From the NCBI GenBank assembly GCA_010909165.1, contig MU008169.1, positions 1,612,001-1,676,000 on the forward strand: DNA of 64,000 nt, in the 5' to 3' direction. Source of the DNA: Anthoceros angustus. Its lineage: Eukaryota > Streptophyta > Anthocerotopsida > Anthocerotales > Anthocerotaceae. Below, piece by piece: positions 48,339 to 59,235 of this stretch (position 1 is its first letter; each line of letters starts with the position of its first letter). Position numbers and translations under genes: made by a program. The notes under the pieces are model-generated. The model saw only the letters and a list, made by a program, of their open reading frames with translations. It did not search any database and was not told the origin of the DNA.

Positions 48339-49335
48339 TTCTGCTTAGAAGAAGGGTGCCTCCTAGATGCCGACCTTGTGCTGCACCCACAAAGCATGCT
48401 CTTCTTGGGCATTGGTAAATTCCCTGATAATGGAGACCTCATGCATGTGCATTCACACAAACTCCAATGCTAATCAGAGCTTATCGGCCCTCTGTTTTGT
48501 GTTGCAGAGTTTTGGGACTATGGTACGGTGGGCACACTACAGTACCACCTGAACTTCCAGCTTCGAGTGTATTTTTGGGTGTATCCACCTGTGTACATTT
48601 GCAGATTATTCTTTAATAGGACAGGGAACGCGGTAGCTTTGAGACTGGGAATGAATCTGTGGTGAACAAGAAGGGCTGGCAGCAGAGCAACCGAGCAGTC
48701 TGTGAGATTGCATACATCAGTTACTACAACTAGATACCGTGGGAATGGCATACCGGCTCTACCGAGGACGCGCGTGTCTGGTTCAGGATAGTAGTCATTT
48801 CAGCTTCTTGTTCAGGGCCCTGAAAAGCATCATCTGGGTTTCTGTGCACATGATTTAGGCAACCCGTAGGCCGGTGTTGATTTCCAATGCACTCTAATAA
48901 CCAATCCAGAACTTGGGTGACACTTGGTAAGATGCATAGTTTCACGCTTTTGGCGAATGGAGGGCAGGCCTGAAGCAGCTTTGTAGCTGGTTAGCTAGAG
49001 ATCTCTGGCCCTGCAATCATGACTTAAATCAGTCCCGCAGCAAAGCTGTAGGTGACTTCGGAACCAGCTCGATGGCGAGCAGACTATGGCCACTCCGGAA
49101 ATCTTCTCCTCAACTTCTCAGAGGGCGATCGTTTCTTCCCGGACGCCCTCCTGCCTCTACACAAGCTTGCTGGAAGCATTTTCCCGGAGTACTCCATCAG
49201 AAAGGACAGACCTTGTCCGCGATCAGGACCTCGCCATGTCGAACGCCATCAATATGTACGAGAAGAGCCCCAGTCCCCCGCGCAGAGAAATGATCCTTCG
49301 GGAATTGTTGTTCATCGTGCGTTATGTAGCGAAAG
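48339..49335. other. Intergenic region before the E-type PPR gene
   Basis: 3' flank of RH24 and upstream region of the PPR gene. The overlapping frames at 49052-49508 have no motif and are treated as shadows. Confidence 0.45.
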
Positions 49336-51948
49336 ATGGATGCTTGGAGCGTGAAACTTCATTTTCGGAGAAGGCGACGGTGGCAGCTGCTTTTCTGCAC
49401 ACCACAAAGACAAATTGGCGGGATAACAGGTCTCATGGGAAGAGCTTCCTTAAGGGACGTAACGCCCGGCACGGTGAGCATACTATCTCAGAAGGGGCAG
49501 GTCACTGAGGCTGTTGAGGCTCTGGGAGTTCTGGTGCAGACACACGGTCGTTTTTCACCATCTCTGTTGTATGCTGTTCTCAAAAGCTGTGTGGTGAAGA
49601 AGGATTTGGTACTGGGTCGCCTTCTCCATGCCCTTACCGTAAGAAAGGGATACGAGTCGGACACGTTCTTGTGCAATCACATCGTCCGAATGTATGCGTC
49701 TCATGGCAGGTTACAGGAAGCGATGGATGTGTTCACCATGGTTGCTGAACCAAATGCCTTCATGTGGTGTTCCATGATTTGTGCGCATGTCAAGCACGGT
49801 AAAGCGAAGCAGGCTGTAGAGCTTTATCATCGGATGGGCAGGTCAAGTGTAAAGCCGGATGGGCATGTGTTTGTAGCAGCGCTACAGGCTTGTGCAAGGG
49901 GGGGAGATATAAGAAGTGGAGAGCAGGTACACGCTGATGTTCTGGCTAGTGGGCTTGAGCCTGATATGTTTGTCTATAATGCCTTGGTTGACATGTATGC
50001 AAAGTGTGGCCGCTTGGAGGAAGCTCGAGGAGTGTTTGACGGGCTTCCTCATAAGGATGTGGTGACCTGGACTGCTCTGATAGCAGGATATTCCCAGCAG
50101 GGCAGGGGTCAGGAAGCCCTTCACCTCTACACTGCTATGCAAGAAAAAAGCATTGGCGCACCTGATTCTGTGACATTTGTCTGCCTCCTGCAGGCCTGTG
50201 CAAGTGTTGGTGCCCCTGCCTTGGAGACGGGAAAGCAGCTTCATGCCCAGGTTGGAGAACGAGGGCTTGATTTGGTTGTCGGGAACAGTTTGGTAAACAT
50301 GTATGCTAAATGTGGCAGCCTCGTGGATGCACATGGTGTGTTTGACAGGCTCTGTCATAAGGATGTGGTGACATGGAATACAATGTTAGCAGGATATTCC
50401 CAACGGGGAATGGGTCAGGAAGCCCTCTATCTTTACAGCAACATGCAAGGAGAAGGCAGGACTGCACCAGATTCTGTGACATTTGTGTGCCTACTGCAGG
50501 CTTGTTCAAGTGTGGGTGTCCCAGCTTTGGAGGCAGGCAAGCAGCTTCATGCAGCGATTGGAGAGCGAGGACTTCAGGTCGATGTTGTTGTAGCTAACAG
50601 TTTAGTGAACATGTATGCAAAGTGTGGCAGTTTACAGGATGCTCAGGGAGTTTTTGATGGACTTGAGCAAAAGGATGTGGTGACGTGGAATGCTATGATT
50701 GCAGCATATTCCCAGCGGGGCATGGGTCAGCAAGCTCTTAGTCTTTACACTGCTATGCAAGAGCGACGTACTCTGGCACCTAATACAGTGACATTTGTGT
50801 GCCTTCTTCAGGCATGCGCCAGTGTGGGCACCCCAGCTTTGGAGAAGGGGAAGGAGCTTCATGCTCAGATCGTTGAAGGAGGGCTCCAGGCTGATACTGT
50901 TGTAGGTTGCAGTCTTGTGAACATGTACGCGAAGTGTGGCAGCCTCCATGATGCTCACAGCGTGTTTAATGGACTCTCTGAAAAAAATGTGGTGTCGTGG
51001 ACTGCTTTGATATCAGGATACTCTCAGCAGGGCATGGGTCAAGAAGCCCTTCATCTCTATACTGCTATGCAAGCAGAGGGACTTTCTGATCCTGATTCTG
51101 TGACATTCGTGTGCCTCCTGCAGGCATGTGCAAACGTGGCAGCTTTGCATACGGGAAAGCAGCTTCATGTGGAAATCGAAGAACATGGGCTTCATACTGA
51201 TGTGTTTGTAGCGATTAGTTTGATCGACATGTATGCCAAGTCTGGGAGCATGGTTGACGCCCAGCTGGTGTTTGATGCATTGCCTGACAGAGACATTGTC
51301 GTCTGGAATGCACTTATTGCCGGATTTTCCCGTCAAGGGGACTGTGGGATGGTTTTTGACTTGGTTGACAGAATGAGAGAGCATGGCATTCAGCCAGACG
51401 GCGTCACACTTGTCAGTGTTTTAACAGTATGCAGTCATGCAGGTCTGGTGAACACGGGACAAGAGTATTTTGAATCCATGACCAGACACAACGGCCTCAA
51501 ACCCACCGTTGAGCACTACACCTGCTTGGTGGACCTCTTAGGTCGTGCAGGCCACCTTGAAGAGGCACTAGCCGTAGTAAGGACAATACCTGTACCACCC
51601 GACGCTGCAATTTGGCACACTCTGTTGGGTGCTTGCAGAAAGTGGAGCAACGTGAAGATAGGATGCCATGCTTTCGATGAGGCAGTGAAGTTACACGAAA
51701 AAGATGCCGCAGCATATGTGTTTATGTCCAACATATATGCTAGTGCCCAAATGTGGGAGGAGGCACAGGAGATGCAGCGGAGGAGAATAGGGATCAGGGC
51801 ATGGAAGCAAGCAGGCCAGAGCTGGTGGACAGATACAGAGGGACTGGTGCACACTTTTGTGGTTGGGGACATGAAGCACGTAGATCGTGAAGATATATAC
51901 GAAAGCTTAAAACAGCTCAGTTCCCAAATAGAGAAAGGAAGGCACTGA
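49336..51948 (+). CDS. PLS-class PPR protein of E type without DYW domain
   Basis: An intronless 870-residue PPR protein. The N-terminus is basic and free of acids after the first residues (KLHFRRRRRWQLLFC), fitting organelle import. About 18-20 P, L and S repeats follow, with many copies of LVNMYAKCGSL and VTFVCLLQACASVG. The tail has E1 and E2 motifs (VEHYTCLVDLLGRAGHLEEA, AWKQAGQSWW, LVHTFVVGD), and the protein ends at QLSSQIEKGRH with no HxE..CxxC deaminase part. Known E-type editing factors need a DYW protein in trans. Four triplets in the middle are close copies of one another, which points to recent internal duplication. The pseudogene at 25125 is a paralog. Confidence 0.92.
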   Translation: MDAWSVKLHFRRRRRWQLLFCTPQRQIGGITGLMGRASLRDVTPGTVSILSQKGQVTEAVEALGVLVQTHGRFSPSLLYAVLKSCVVKKDLVLGRLLHALTVRKGYESDTFLCNHIVRMYASHGRLQEAMDVFTMVAEPNAFMWCSMICAHVKHGKAKQAVELYHRMGRSSVKPDGHVFVAALQACARGGDIRSGEQVHADVLASGLEPDMFVYNALVDMYAKCGRLEEARGVFDGLPHKDVVTWTALIAGYSQQGRGQEALHLYTAMQEKSIGAPDSVTFVCLLQACASVGAPALETGKQLHAQVGERGLDLVVGNSLVNMYAKCGSLVDAHGVFDRLCHKDVVTWNTMLAGYSQRGMGQEALYLYSNMQGEGRTAPDSVTFVCLLQACSSVGVPALEAGKQLHAAIGERGLQVDVVVANSLVNMYAKCGSLQDAQGVFDGLEQKDVVTWNAMIAAYSQRGMGQQALSLYTAMQERRTLAPNTVTFVCLLQACASVGTPALEKGKELHAQIVEGGLQADTVVGCSLVNMYAKCGSLHDAHSVFNGLSEKNVVSWTALISGYSQQGMGQEALHLYTAMQAEGLSDPDSVTFVCLLQACANVAALHTGKQLHVEIEEHGLHTDVFVAISLIDMYAKSGSMVDAQLVFDALPDRDIVVWNALIAGFSRQGDCGMVFDLVDRMREHGIQPDGVTLVSVLTVCSHAGLVNTGQEYFESMTRHNGLKPTVEHYTCLVDLLGRAGHLEEALAVVRTIPVPPDAAIWHTLLGACRKWSNVKIGCHAFDEAVKLHEKDAAAYVFMSNIYASAQMWEEAQEMQRRRIGIRAWKQAGQSWWTDTEGLVHTFVVGDMKHVDREDIYESLKQLSSQIEKGRH

Positions 51949-52286
51949 TTTTGTCTGGCTCCCATACATGACAGCTCCCTTGGCCCAAAATGCCGTCCAG
52001 CGGGAAAGGAGCTCGGTGGCTGTCCCCTTGGCTAGAAAACGCAGCTCCATGATGTCCCCGAGTACAGTTCAACCTTCTGCAATGAACTCGACCACTGAAC
52101 AACGCTGGATGGAAACCAACTAACGCAGGACATTCTGTCCCCTCGTAAACCGACCCGCGTCAATCATGCTTGTTCGCTCTACAGTTCTCTGGTTTTGAAT
52201 ACCACGAGCGTGTTCCTGTTTCGGTGACGACAAAGTGGGTTCTGATATTCAATTTGGAGCGTTTAGGGCAGCGGTGCGCAGGGAGC
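51949..52286. other. Intergenic between PPR and Sua5 genes
   Basis: 3' flank of the PPR gene and upstream region of the Sua5 gene. No feature is supported. Confidence 0.45.
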
Positions 52287-53269
52287 ATGGATGCAGCGTT
52301 GCTGCTGAGGCGGAGGATCCTTCCCTCCTTTCCATCAGCAAGCGTAGGAGTTCCCAGGAAGATCCATGGCTGGGGAGCTACACCTTCCTGCCCTTGCACC
52401 ATGGCTGCATCCTTGGCACGAATTCCTTACCGGGCTCCCTACCGATTGCTCCCAGCTCAAAGCTCGTCACGGGTCAGCTCTGGATCAGCTGGTGAGATTT
52501 GATTGATTGATGTTGCTCTAGTGGCACGAAGAGCAAATTGCGTCCTCTCCGACCTCAGATTTGCCGTGTTGTGTTCTCGTGTTCTTGACTACCAGATCTC
52601 CAGGCGGCTCTTGGCATCGTTCTTCCAGCGTCAAATTCTCATATCAGCGACGCCGTGGTTGCTCTTCAGGCCGGGCAGGTTATCGCCTTGCCGACAGACA
52701 CTCTGTACGGGCTTGCCTGCGATGCCTGTTCTGCCGCAGCCATAGCCAGGGTGTACGAAATCAAGCGCCGGAACAAGAGCAAGTCCTTGGCAGTCTGCGT
52801 TGCTGATGTCGGAGATGTGAGCCAGTACGCCGCCACGGCTCACCTTCCGGAGGGCCTTCTAGACGAGCTTCTCCCCGGGCCGGTGACTCTGGTTTTACCT
52901 CGCGGTGAGGTCAGTCTGTTACACCCGTCGTTGAACCCCGGGTTGCCAAGCATTGGAATCAGGATTCCGCAGAACGACTTCATCCGAGCCGTCGCTCGTT
53001 CCTTCAGCAGAGCACTGGCCCTGACCAGTGCCAACACCAGCGGGGAGATGAGCACCGTCAGTGTGGCTGAGTTCCAGGACCTGTGGCCGGATTGCGGGTA
53101 TGTGTTCGATGCGGGAACCTTGCCAGCTGGTAGGCTGGGTTCTACAATTATCGACCTCACAGTCCCCGGCAGGTATAAGATCACGCGCCCGGGAAGCGCC
53201 TTGGGACCAACCGAGACAGTTCTGCGACAGTGTGGTCTGGTCGGGGCCTCCGCCGTTGGTGACAGATGA
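52287..53269 (+). CDS. YrdC/Sua5 threonylcarbamoyl-AMP synthase, organelle-targeted form
   Basis: Makes threonylcarbamoyl-AMP, the precursor of the t6A modification at position 37 of ANN-decoding tRNAs. Two exons, 52287-52491 and 52596-53269, give 292 residues. Exon 1 encodes a likely transit peptide (MDAALLLRRRILPSFPSA, then a Ser/Ala/Pro/Arg-rich stretch). Exon 2 carries the YrdC domain: IALPTDTLYGLACDA with the ATP/threonine-binding start, EIKRRNKSKSLAVCV (KxRxxxKPL-like), LLPGPVTLVL, SIGIRIPQ, LTSANTSGE and STIIDLT, with the end GRYKITRPGS. The length suits the YrdC-only plant protein (Arabidopsis At5g60590) without the longer Sua5 C-domain. The family is certain; the compartment is inferred. 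Confidence 0.92.
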
Positions 53270-54444
53270 TGCAGCGGGATTCGCACAAACCAGGAGATGA
53301 TGCAGCTGAGCCTTGAGGCACAAGGGGGGAACGAGTCGTGGGTTGTATGACATGCAGATTGGTGGGAGCTGCAGCCGGGGAATTGTTGTATACATCCCCA
53401 GGATGGCTGTTGTTCTGGAACCAGCGTCCATTGAAGGAAGGATGCACGGGCCTGCCTGGCTCGGCCCTGCATTGACGGATGAGACAGAAGGATGTGGATA
53501 TTGTTTCTATTGTGTGCCGAGACACAAGGATGTGGATATATACCTTATCACACAACATGAAGTGCCCTCCCGGTGACGCAGGATATGCCCAAACAAGGAG
53601 CTTCATCTTTCCCCACGTATGTCGCCGCACTGCGGCTGTAGCAGGGCCAAACAAACAATCCTCTGTCCGGTCCTGTTCCTATTATGTACAAACAAAACAT
53701 AAATATTGAAAATCACACAAGTAAAAAGTGAAGTTTCTGTACGCGGTCCAGGGGTCTGAGATCTGTCAACAGCCAAGACTAGGGACGTTTTGGTGCCAAG
53801 CGCTCTGATAGTTCAACGTTTGTTTTGTCTTGCCCATCTTGCATTCTAAAATGTGGTCGGAACCCGGCTTCTATGGGTCATAGAAGGGGCCAAGGGCCGG
53901 GTGCATACATAGTTACATGCATAGTGGGCGCCGGAGATGGAAGAATCAGGTATCAAGTGTACGAGTGCCACCGGTCTACTGGCGGCATGTGCCCGGGTGT
54001 TAAAGGGGCCAAGCTCTTGTTGCAACCCAGAAAAAGAAAACGAGAAACGGAATGCTAACGAAGGCAAATGCTTTCGGCTGCACGGTTGAACTTCTGTCAG
54101 GCTGAGACGATGCTTCCAGAATGTCTCCATCCATTCACACATTTGGTGAACAGTGGCTTGTGGAAAAATCTACGGAGTCTTACAACATGCAGCTGCGGAA
54201 ATTACATGTTTGCACCCTGTGTCTCCCTCGCCCTGCAGTCATGAAACAGTGAATTAGAACTTCAGAAAACAGAGCATCCTAAGTTGTAACCTCAAGCAAG
54301 TGGAGGGACACGAGGACTGAGCGTTTGGGAACTTTGGAATTCCATAGTGCACTCCATTATAGTGCCCAGGCATCTGCAGTCATATGCATATGTGGGTGGG
54401 CTCAGTCTGATTTGGCTGCCAGAAGCCAGCGCTGCTCAACCTTG
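53270..54444. other. Intergenic region, no supported gene
   Basis: 3' flanks of the Sua5 gene and of the PPR pseudogene, which converge here. Short frames only. Confidence 0.45.
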
Positions 54445-56450
54445 TCAACGGCCATCTCCACAAGAACATCGTCCATCCTTGAAGTGATGCACGCAGTGTG
54501 CATCTCTCACAACAATCTCCCGAATTTCAATCCTGGAAATGATCTTAATTCCCCTATGGCAGTTGTCACACATCCGCAGGCTCTTTGTGACCAGCAGTGT
54601 TGTACCCTCAGGAGTGTTGAGAAGACCGAAAGCGTCTGCCAATTTCTCAGCATGTCCACATAGAGAATCTCCGTTGTCCTTATCAGATCATGGAACCGGG
54701 TGTGGCAATCCGATTTCCTCCTCCGCATGTCGTTTCAGACTTTTTAGTTTCAGTGCGACATCATCGGTCATCCTTCCCACTGTGAACTCATGCACCTTGC
54801 CATTCACTTCAATCAGGGCCTTTGCACGCTTCTTCTCGGCACCAGCAGCTTTAATGAGACTATCTATGTTCTCATCTGCCCACCTGCCAGCAATTGCGTA
54901 GAGGTCTGACATGAGTGAATAGCTAGCAGACTGCTGAGGTTCTAGTTGTATGAGGCGGTCGAAACAGCGCTTGCCTATCTCCACATTCTGCTGAGTCCTG
55001 CAAGCACTCATCAAAGCCATCCAACCCACGATATCTTGGTTGGATGGCATGGCCTGTAGCATAGCCTCTGCGTCCGCTACCCGCCCTGACCTGCCAAGCA
55101 TATCAACTATGCAGGTTATGTGAGCTACTGTGGGCATGATGTCATACTCTTCCGTCATCACCCTGAAGTACTGCAAACCCTCATCCACCAGGCCCACATG
55201 ACTGCATGCCACAAAAAGAATGGCAAAGGTTGAGTGATCAGGATCGACTCCATGTGGTCGCATCTCTTGAAAGCACTGCATTGCCATCTTACAGCCATTG
55301 TGCTGGCCATACCCGTTGATTAATGCATTCCAAGTGACCACGTTTTTGCAAGAGAGCCCATCAAACACATTCTGAGCTGTGTCCATTCTCCCAAATTTGG
55401 CCTACATGTCAACCAGGGCACTTCCAACAAAAGCATCTGCCTCCAATGTGCTGTCCTCGATCTGAGCATGAACCTGGTGGCCTTCCCGTATGGTCCTGTG
55501 CTGCCACAAGCTTGGAGAACACTGACATTTTTGAACTTGTCGGGAGTGATGCCCTCTTGCTGTTTTCTTGCAAATAGTTCAAGCGATTCCTGACCATGAC
55601 CCTCCTGTGCGTATACAGTAATCATGGCACTCCATGTAACCACATCTTTGACGAGCACCTCATCAAAAACTTTGCGAGCACCCTCCAGGCTCCCACACTT
55701 GGCATACATGTCGATCAGACTGTTTCCAATCACTAAATCTGCTTCGAGCCCTCTCTCCAAAATATCTGCATGGAACTTCTTGCCCATCTGAAGGTCTCCT
55801 CTGCTGATACATGCTCTCAGCAACCTTGCTAGTGTGAAATTGTCTCCACACACTCAAGGGCCCCCTGAGCACGGCCATGCTGGACATACCCTGTAATCAT
55901 GGCACTACAGGTCTCTACACTCTTGCTTGGTTGTCTGCCAAACACTTTGCGAGCATCTTCCAGGCTGCCGCACTTGGCATACAGGTCAACTAGGGTGCTC
56001 CCCACGTACTCATTGTCTCCAGCCCACTGTCCACTACATCACCATGTACATGCTTCCCTGATGCCAAATCTGCTGCTCTAGCACATGCTTTCAGGGCCGC
56101 CACGAATACATATCTATCCGGCTCCATAGCAGATTGACGCATCCTCCTGTACAATTCCTTAGCGTGTTCAGGCCTGAAATGATCAGATATGATGGCGCTC
56201 CAAGCAAACACATTCGGAGCAGGCAGTTGCCTAAACACCTCTGTTGCTTCCGACAAACTGCCCTGAGAGGCATACATCCGGATGATGTGATTAGTCGAAA
56301 ATGCATTGCCCTCGTACCCACTTCTCACAATCAGATCATGAACCTGCTCAGAATAGGATCCTTCTTTGCAATGCAGCCATTCAGAACGCTGTACCAAATG
56401 TCTCTAGAAACAAAGGATCGTTGAAAAACCATGAGTTGCGAAGCTTAGCT
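54445..56450 (-). pseudogene. Degenerate PPR-DYW gene, paralog of the gene at 8744
   Basis: Read on the minus strand. It shares the start block SFVSRDIWYSVLNGCIAKKD with the gene at 8744, then repeats such as NHIIRMYASQGSLSEATEVF and SLIDMYAKCGSLEGARKVF, NALINGYGQHNGCKMAM, E motifs, KKRAKALIEVNGKVHEFTVG in place of the PG box, the HAE motif ([14 protein letters not shown]), CDNC and a final CSCGDGR. Lesions are a frameshift near 56360, another near 56010, others near 55850 and 55490, a nonsense codon where VDMYAK is expected (near 55404), and a TGA between the E2 part and the HAE motif (near 54688). The product would be truncated. The C-terminal text shows that it was a KPA-like, non-DYW-ending factor. 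Confidence 0.85.
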
Positions 56451-56776
56451 AACAGCCTCATCAAGTTGTCCTTGTCCTTCCACACAGAGTTTCTGCCAAA
56501 CTTGATCACACATGGGTCCATCTTTCCTTGCCACCCTGCGTGACGACAACACGATTTGTCAATGGCCACAACAAGGGCAAAACCAACATACGTATCGGGA
56601 ATGCCGAGAACAGACACTTATACCTTCTAACATGGTAGGATGGCCTACCAGGATGTCCCGTCCACGATTCTGCCGCTTGTGCCCATGAAGAGCTGGCCCG
56701 AGTGTGACGGACATAAGGATTACTGCCTTGGTCTGGACTTTTGAGTCCGCTCACTGGTCCGTCTGTCGCGGTGCTC

Positions 56777-57290
56777 ATGGAGTTCTGCCCAACCTGTGCG
56801 AATCTGCTCCAGCTGGAGCATTCTACGGAAACCGGGCATCTGCAATTCTATTGCCCAACTTTTCCCCACATCTACCGCATCGACCGCAAGGTGCCCACAT
56901 CCTACAGCCTTGTTTCCTTACACGGTGTTGCCTGTTGTGGAAGAATCTCTGAAAGAGAGTTGTTATTGGGTGGATGTTGCTTGGACGTGCAGATAAGTAG
57001 GAAGTTGTCTCTGTCTCAAAAGGAGGTGGACGATGTCCTCGGTGGAGACGATGCTTGGAAGAACGTGGACCGAACTGAAGGCAAGCCTGTGTTTGCGCGT
57101 GTGCCTGGAAATCGTGTTCTTCATACTGACTTTTACAAGGAGGCTTGTTTTGTGTGCAGTCACATGTCCAAAGTGTGGCCATGGACATGCCTACTTCATG
57201 CAGATTCAGATTAGGTCGGCCGATGAGCCTATGACCACCTTCTTCAAATGTTGCAACAACAACTGTATGTATCAGTGGAGAGAAGGCTGA
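56777..57290 (+). CDS. RNA polymerase III subunit C11 (RPC10/RPC11, TFIIS-like)
   Basis: A small Pol III subunit involved in RNA cleavage, proofreading and termination. Three exons: 56777-56890, 56993-57080 and 57160-57290, giving 110 residues. The N-terminal zinc ribbon starts MEFCPTCANLL, and its second half reads YCPTFPHIYRI, so the fourth expected cysteine is Phe. The linker has EVDDVLGGDDAWKNV. The C-terminal TFIIS-like ribbon is complete: CPKCGHGHAYFMQIQIRSAD with the catalytic RSADEPMTTFF loop and CCNNNC, ending YQWREG. The second intron begins GCAAGC, a GC-AG intron. The length matches the family (about 105-110). Confidence 0.93.
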
Positions 57291-57837
57291 AGAAGCCATT
57301 CTGGGAGCTCTTTCCCCTCATAGGCCTAGCAACGGCTTCTAATTCTTTCTGTAGTGGACGAACAAGGCTTTTGATTGCGCGATGGACATGTCAATAAAAA
57401 GAATACTGGTATAGTTGCTTTTAGGATATGACACACCTGTGAACTACTTTAATAGCTCAAATCTTAACAATACAAATATGTGCCTATAACAGGCTTGTTG
57501 CCAAACTTTGACAATGTTTTTGAGCTAGTTTAATCATCGGCTGAGATTTTCCAGCATCAAAGAATCCTTGTCGCCTCTAACCCTAGGACAGCATGACGAG
57601 TAGGGAGTCCATACGTGACAACAGAACCGGAACCTGTGTCAGGAATTGGCGCTAATGCTTGACCAAGGAGGTGATTGGCCCGATTAACCTCCTGACTGCT
57701 CCGTGACTCCCTTGCAGGACGACGGTGAGTCCGAAGTCATGGAGAAACGGATCACAGGCAGCTAGTGTCCATGGCTGCAGAACAAGAACTGACTCACTCA
57801 GATCAGACACTCACGACTCACACAGCTCCAACACTGT
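57291..57837. other. Intergenic region between convergent genes
   Basis: 3' flanks of C11 and the cyclotransferase gene. No gene is supported. Confidence 0.45.
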
Positions 57838-58554
57838 TCAAATAACACGTTCGAGAGTGCAGCCATCATCCCGGCACTCTATCCAAGAGTAAACATGCTC
57901 CAAGAAAGACTTGTCCTGAGGTCGGTCCTTCCTTCTCACATAGGTTGCTGCCTCCTGCTCCGTGTAAGCGACAATGTGAGGAGCTTGCACCATACCGGGA
58001 GTGTAATGAGGATCAGCAAAATAAGCCTCGGCTTCGAATTCCAGCGACCTGCATACGCTCGGGTCCTGCGCCAGGGCCTCGAGAGGCGGGGCCAGCTGCA
58101 GATCGGTGAGCAGCACCGGGCACCTGACATAGTGTCCTTTCCCCACGCCTTCCAGATCATCCAGCTTCCCCAGCGCAACGCTGTCTACCTCATACACCTC
58201 TCCTCGCACTCGGTGGCCTTCGGACGGTATGTTGAGCAGAAAAGGCACCTGGAACGGTCCACACACCAGAGGGAACCGCGTCCTGGTGGACGCCACTCCG
58301 ACGAACCGCGCGTGTCCGCTCGCAAGCTGCTCCTCCATGAGCCAGTGGTTGCCGAAGCCTCTTTTCAGTGTGCCGTACACAAAGGCCAGCGTGCAGGGAG
58401 GAGCCAGCAGCTTGGCCTCATCCTTGGCCGAAGTGAGCGTCCAGCCGTCTACAAGGGCCCTTTGTGAGTTGTCCGTTGCACCTTCTGCCCCCGGCCCGGC
58501 CTTGGTCAGAAACACCACGGGAGACAGCATTTGGTGCGAAATTGCACTCGCCAT
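57838..58554 (-). CDS. Gamma-glutamylcyclotransferase-like (AIG2-like) protein
   Basis: A single-exon 238-residue protein. The GGCT fold motif is FVYGTLKRGFGNHWLM (residues about 58-73; YGTL is the substrate-binding loop). VRGEVYEVDSVALGKLDDLE follows, with the catalytic Glu at the end of the LDDLEG block as in this family, and a C-terminus with IVAYTEQEAATYVRR. The match is to plant putative gamma-glutamylcyclotransferases of the At3g02910 type, which share the fold with AIG2. The first 50 or so residues are Ala/Ser-rich and may be a targeting sequence. It probably acts on gamma-glutamyl amines or peptides; the substrate is not fixed by sequence. Confidence 0.88.
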   Translation of the reverse strand: MASAISHQMLSPVVFLTKAGPGAEGATDNSQRALVDGWTLTSAKDEAKLLAPPCTLAFVYGTLKRGFGNHWLMEEQLASGHARFVGVASTRTRFPLVCGPFQVPFLLNIPSEGHRVRGEVYEVDSVALGKLDDLEGVGKGHYVRCPVLLTDLQLAPPLEALAQDPSVCRSLEFEAEAYFADPHYTPGMVQAPHIVAYTEQEAATYVRRKDRPQDKSFLEHVYSWIECRDDGCTLERVI

Positions 58555-59235
58555 TGCACGCCTTGCCTTCCAACTTCAGCTCCAGCCAGCCCCGTTACTC
58601 CTGCGATGGCAATGGCGTGCTCCGTGATGAGCAGGAGCTGCTGCAGCACACCCCATATACGGAGGAAGGACGGCACACGCCACAACTGCCTTGTCACGGC
58701 ACCGGCGGCGGCCACCACTCGCCGTGCACGGTGGAGACCGCCTGCGGTCAGCAGCCGCACAGCTCCCAGCCGCCGCGTACCGCTCAAAACTTCTGCCCGC
58801 GACGATTCCGATTTTCTACCGATTTTCTATTTTCTCGTCCCCACAACGATTTGATATGATTTTTACAAGGGGAAGCACATGAATCAAACCTTTTTATAAT
58901 TGTTCGCTAGTTCCTAGTTTATGCGGTTTCCTATTTCTTAGTTTGTTTATTTGTTAGCTGCTAGTTTACATTCGTCCTTTTTTAGCTTCGTTCATTTTCT
59001 AATTACAGTTATGTACACTCATTTTCTATTTGCGAGGTTACTGTTGGTTAGGTTCCTTTGAAGTTATTATGTTATGTCTTTTAGTTACTCAATTATGATA
59101 ATATTTTTAGGTATTATTTTACTCCTTGACGAGTTAACTAAGGCAGCAATTGTATTTTTGTCTCACAGCCGATACTTTTTTTTATAGTATTTTGAGGGAG
59201 ATTGATTAGCTGATTGAGGATGACACCAGCTTTGT
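58555..59235. other. AT-rich region beginning the right-hand repeat zone
   Basis: The first 250 bp lie upstream of the cyclotransferase gene; the rest is AT-rich with T runs. Nothing else is recognised. Confidence 0.4.
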
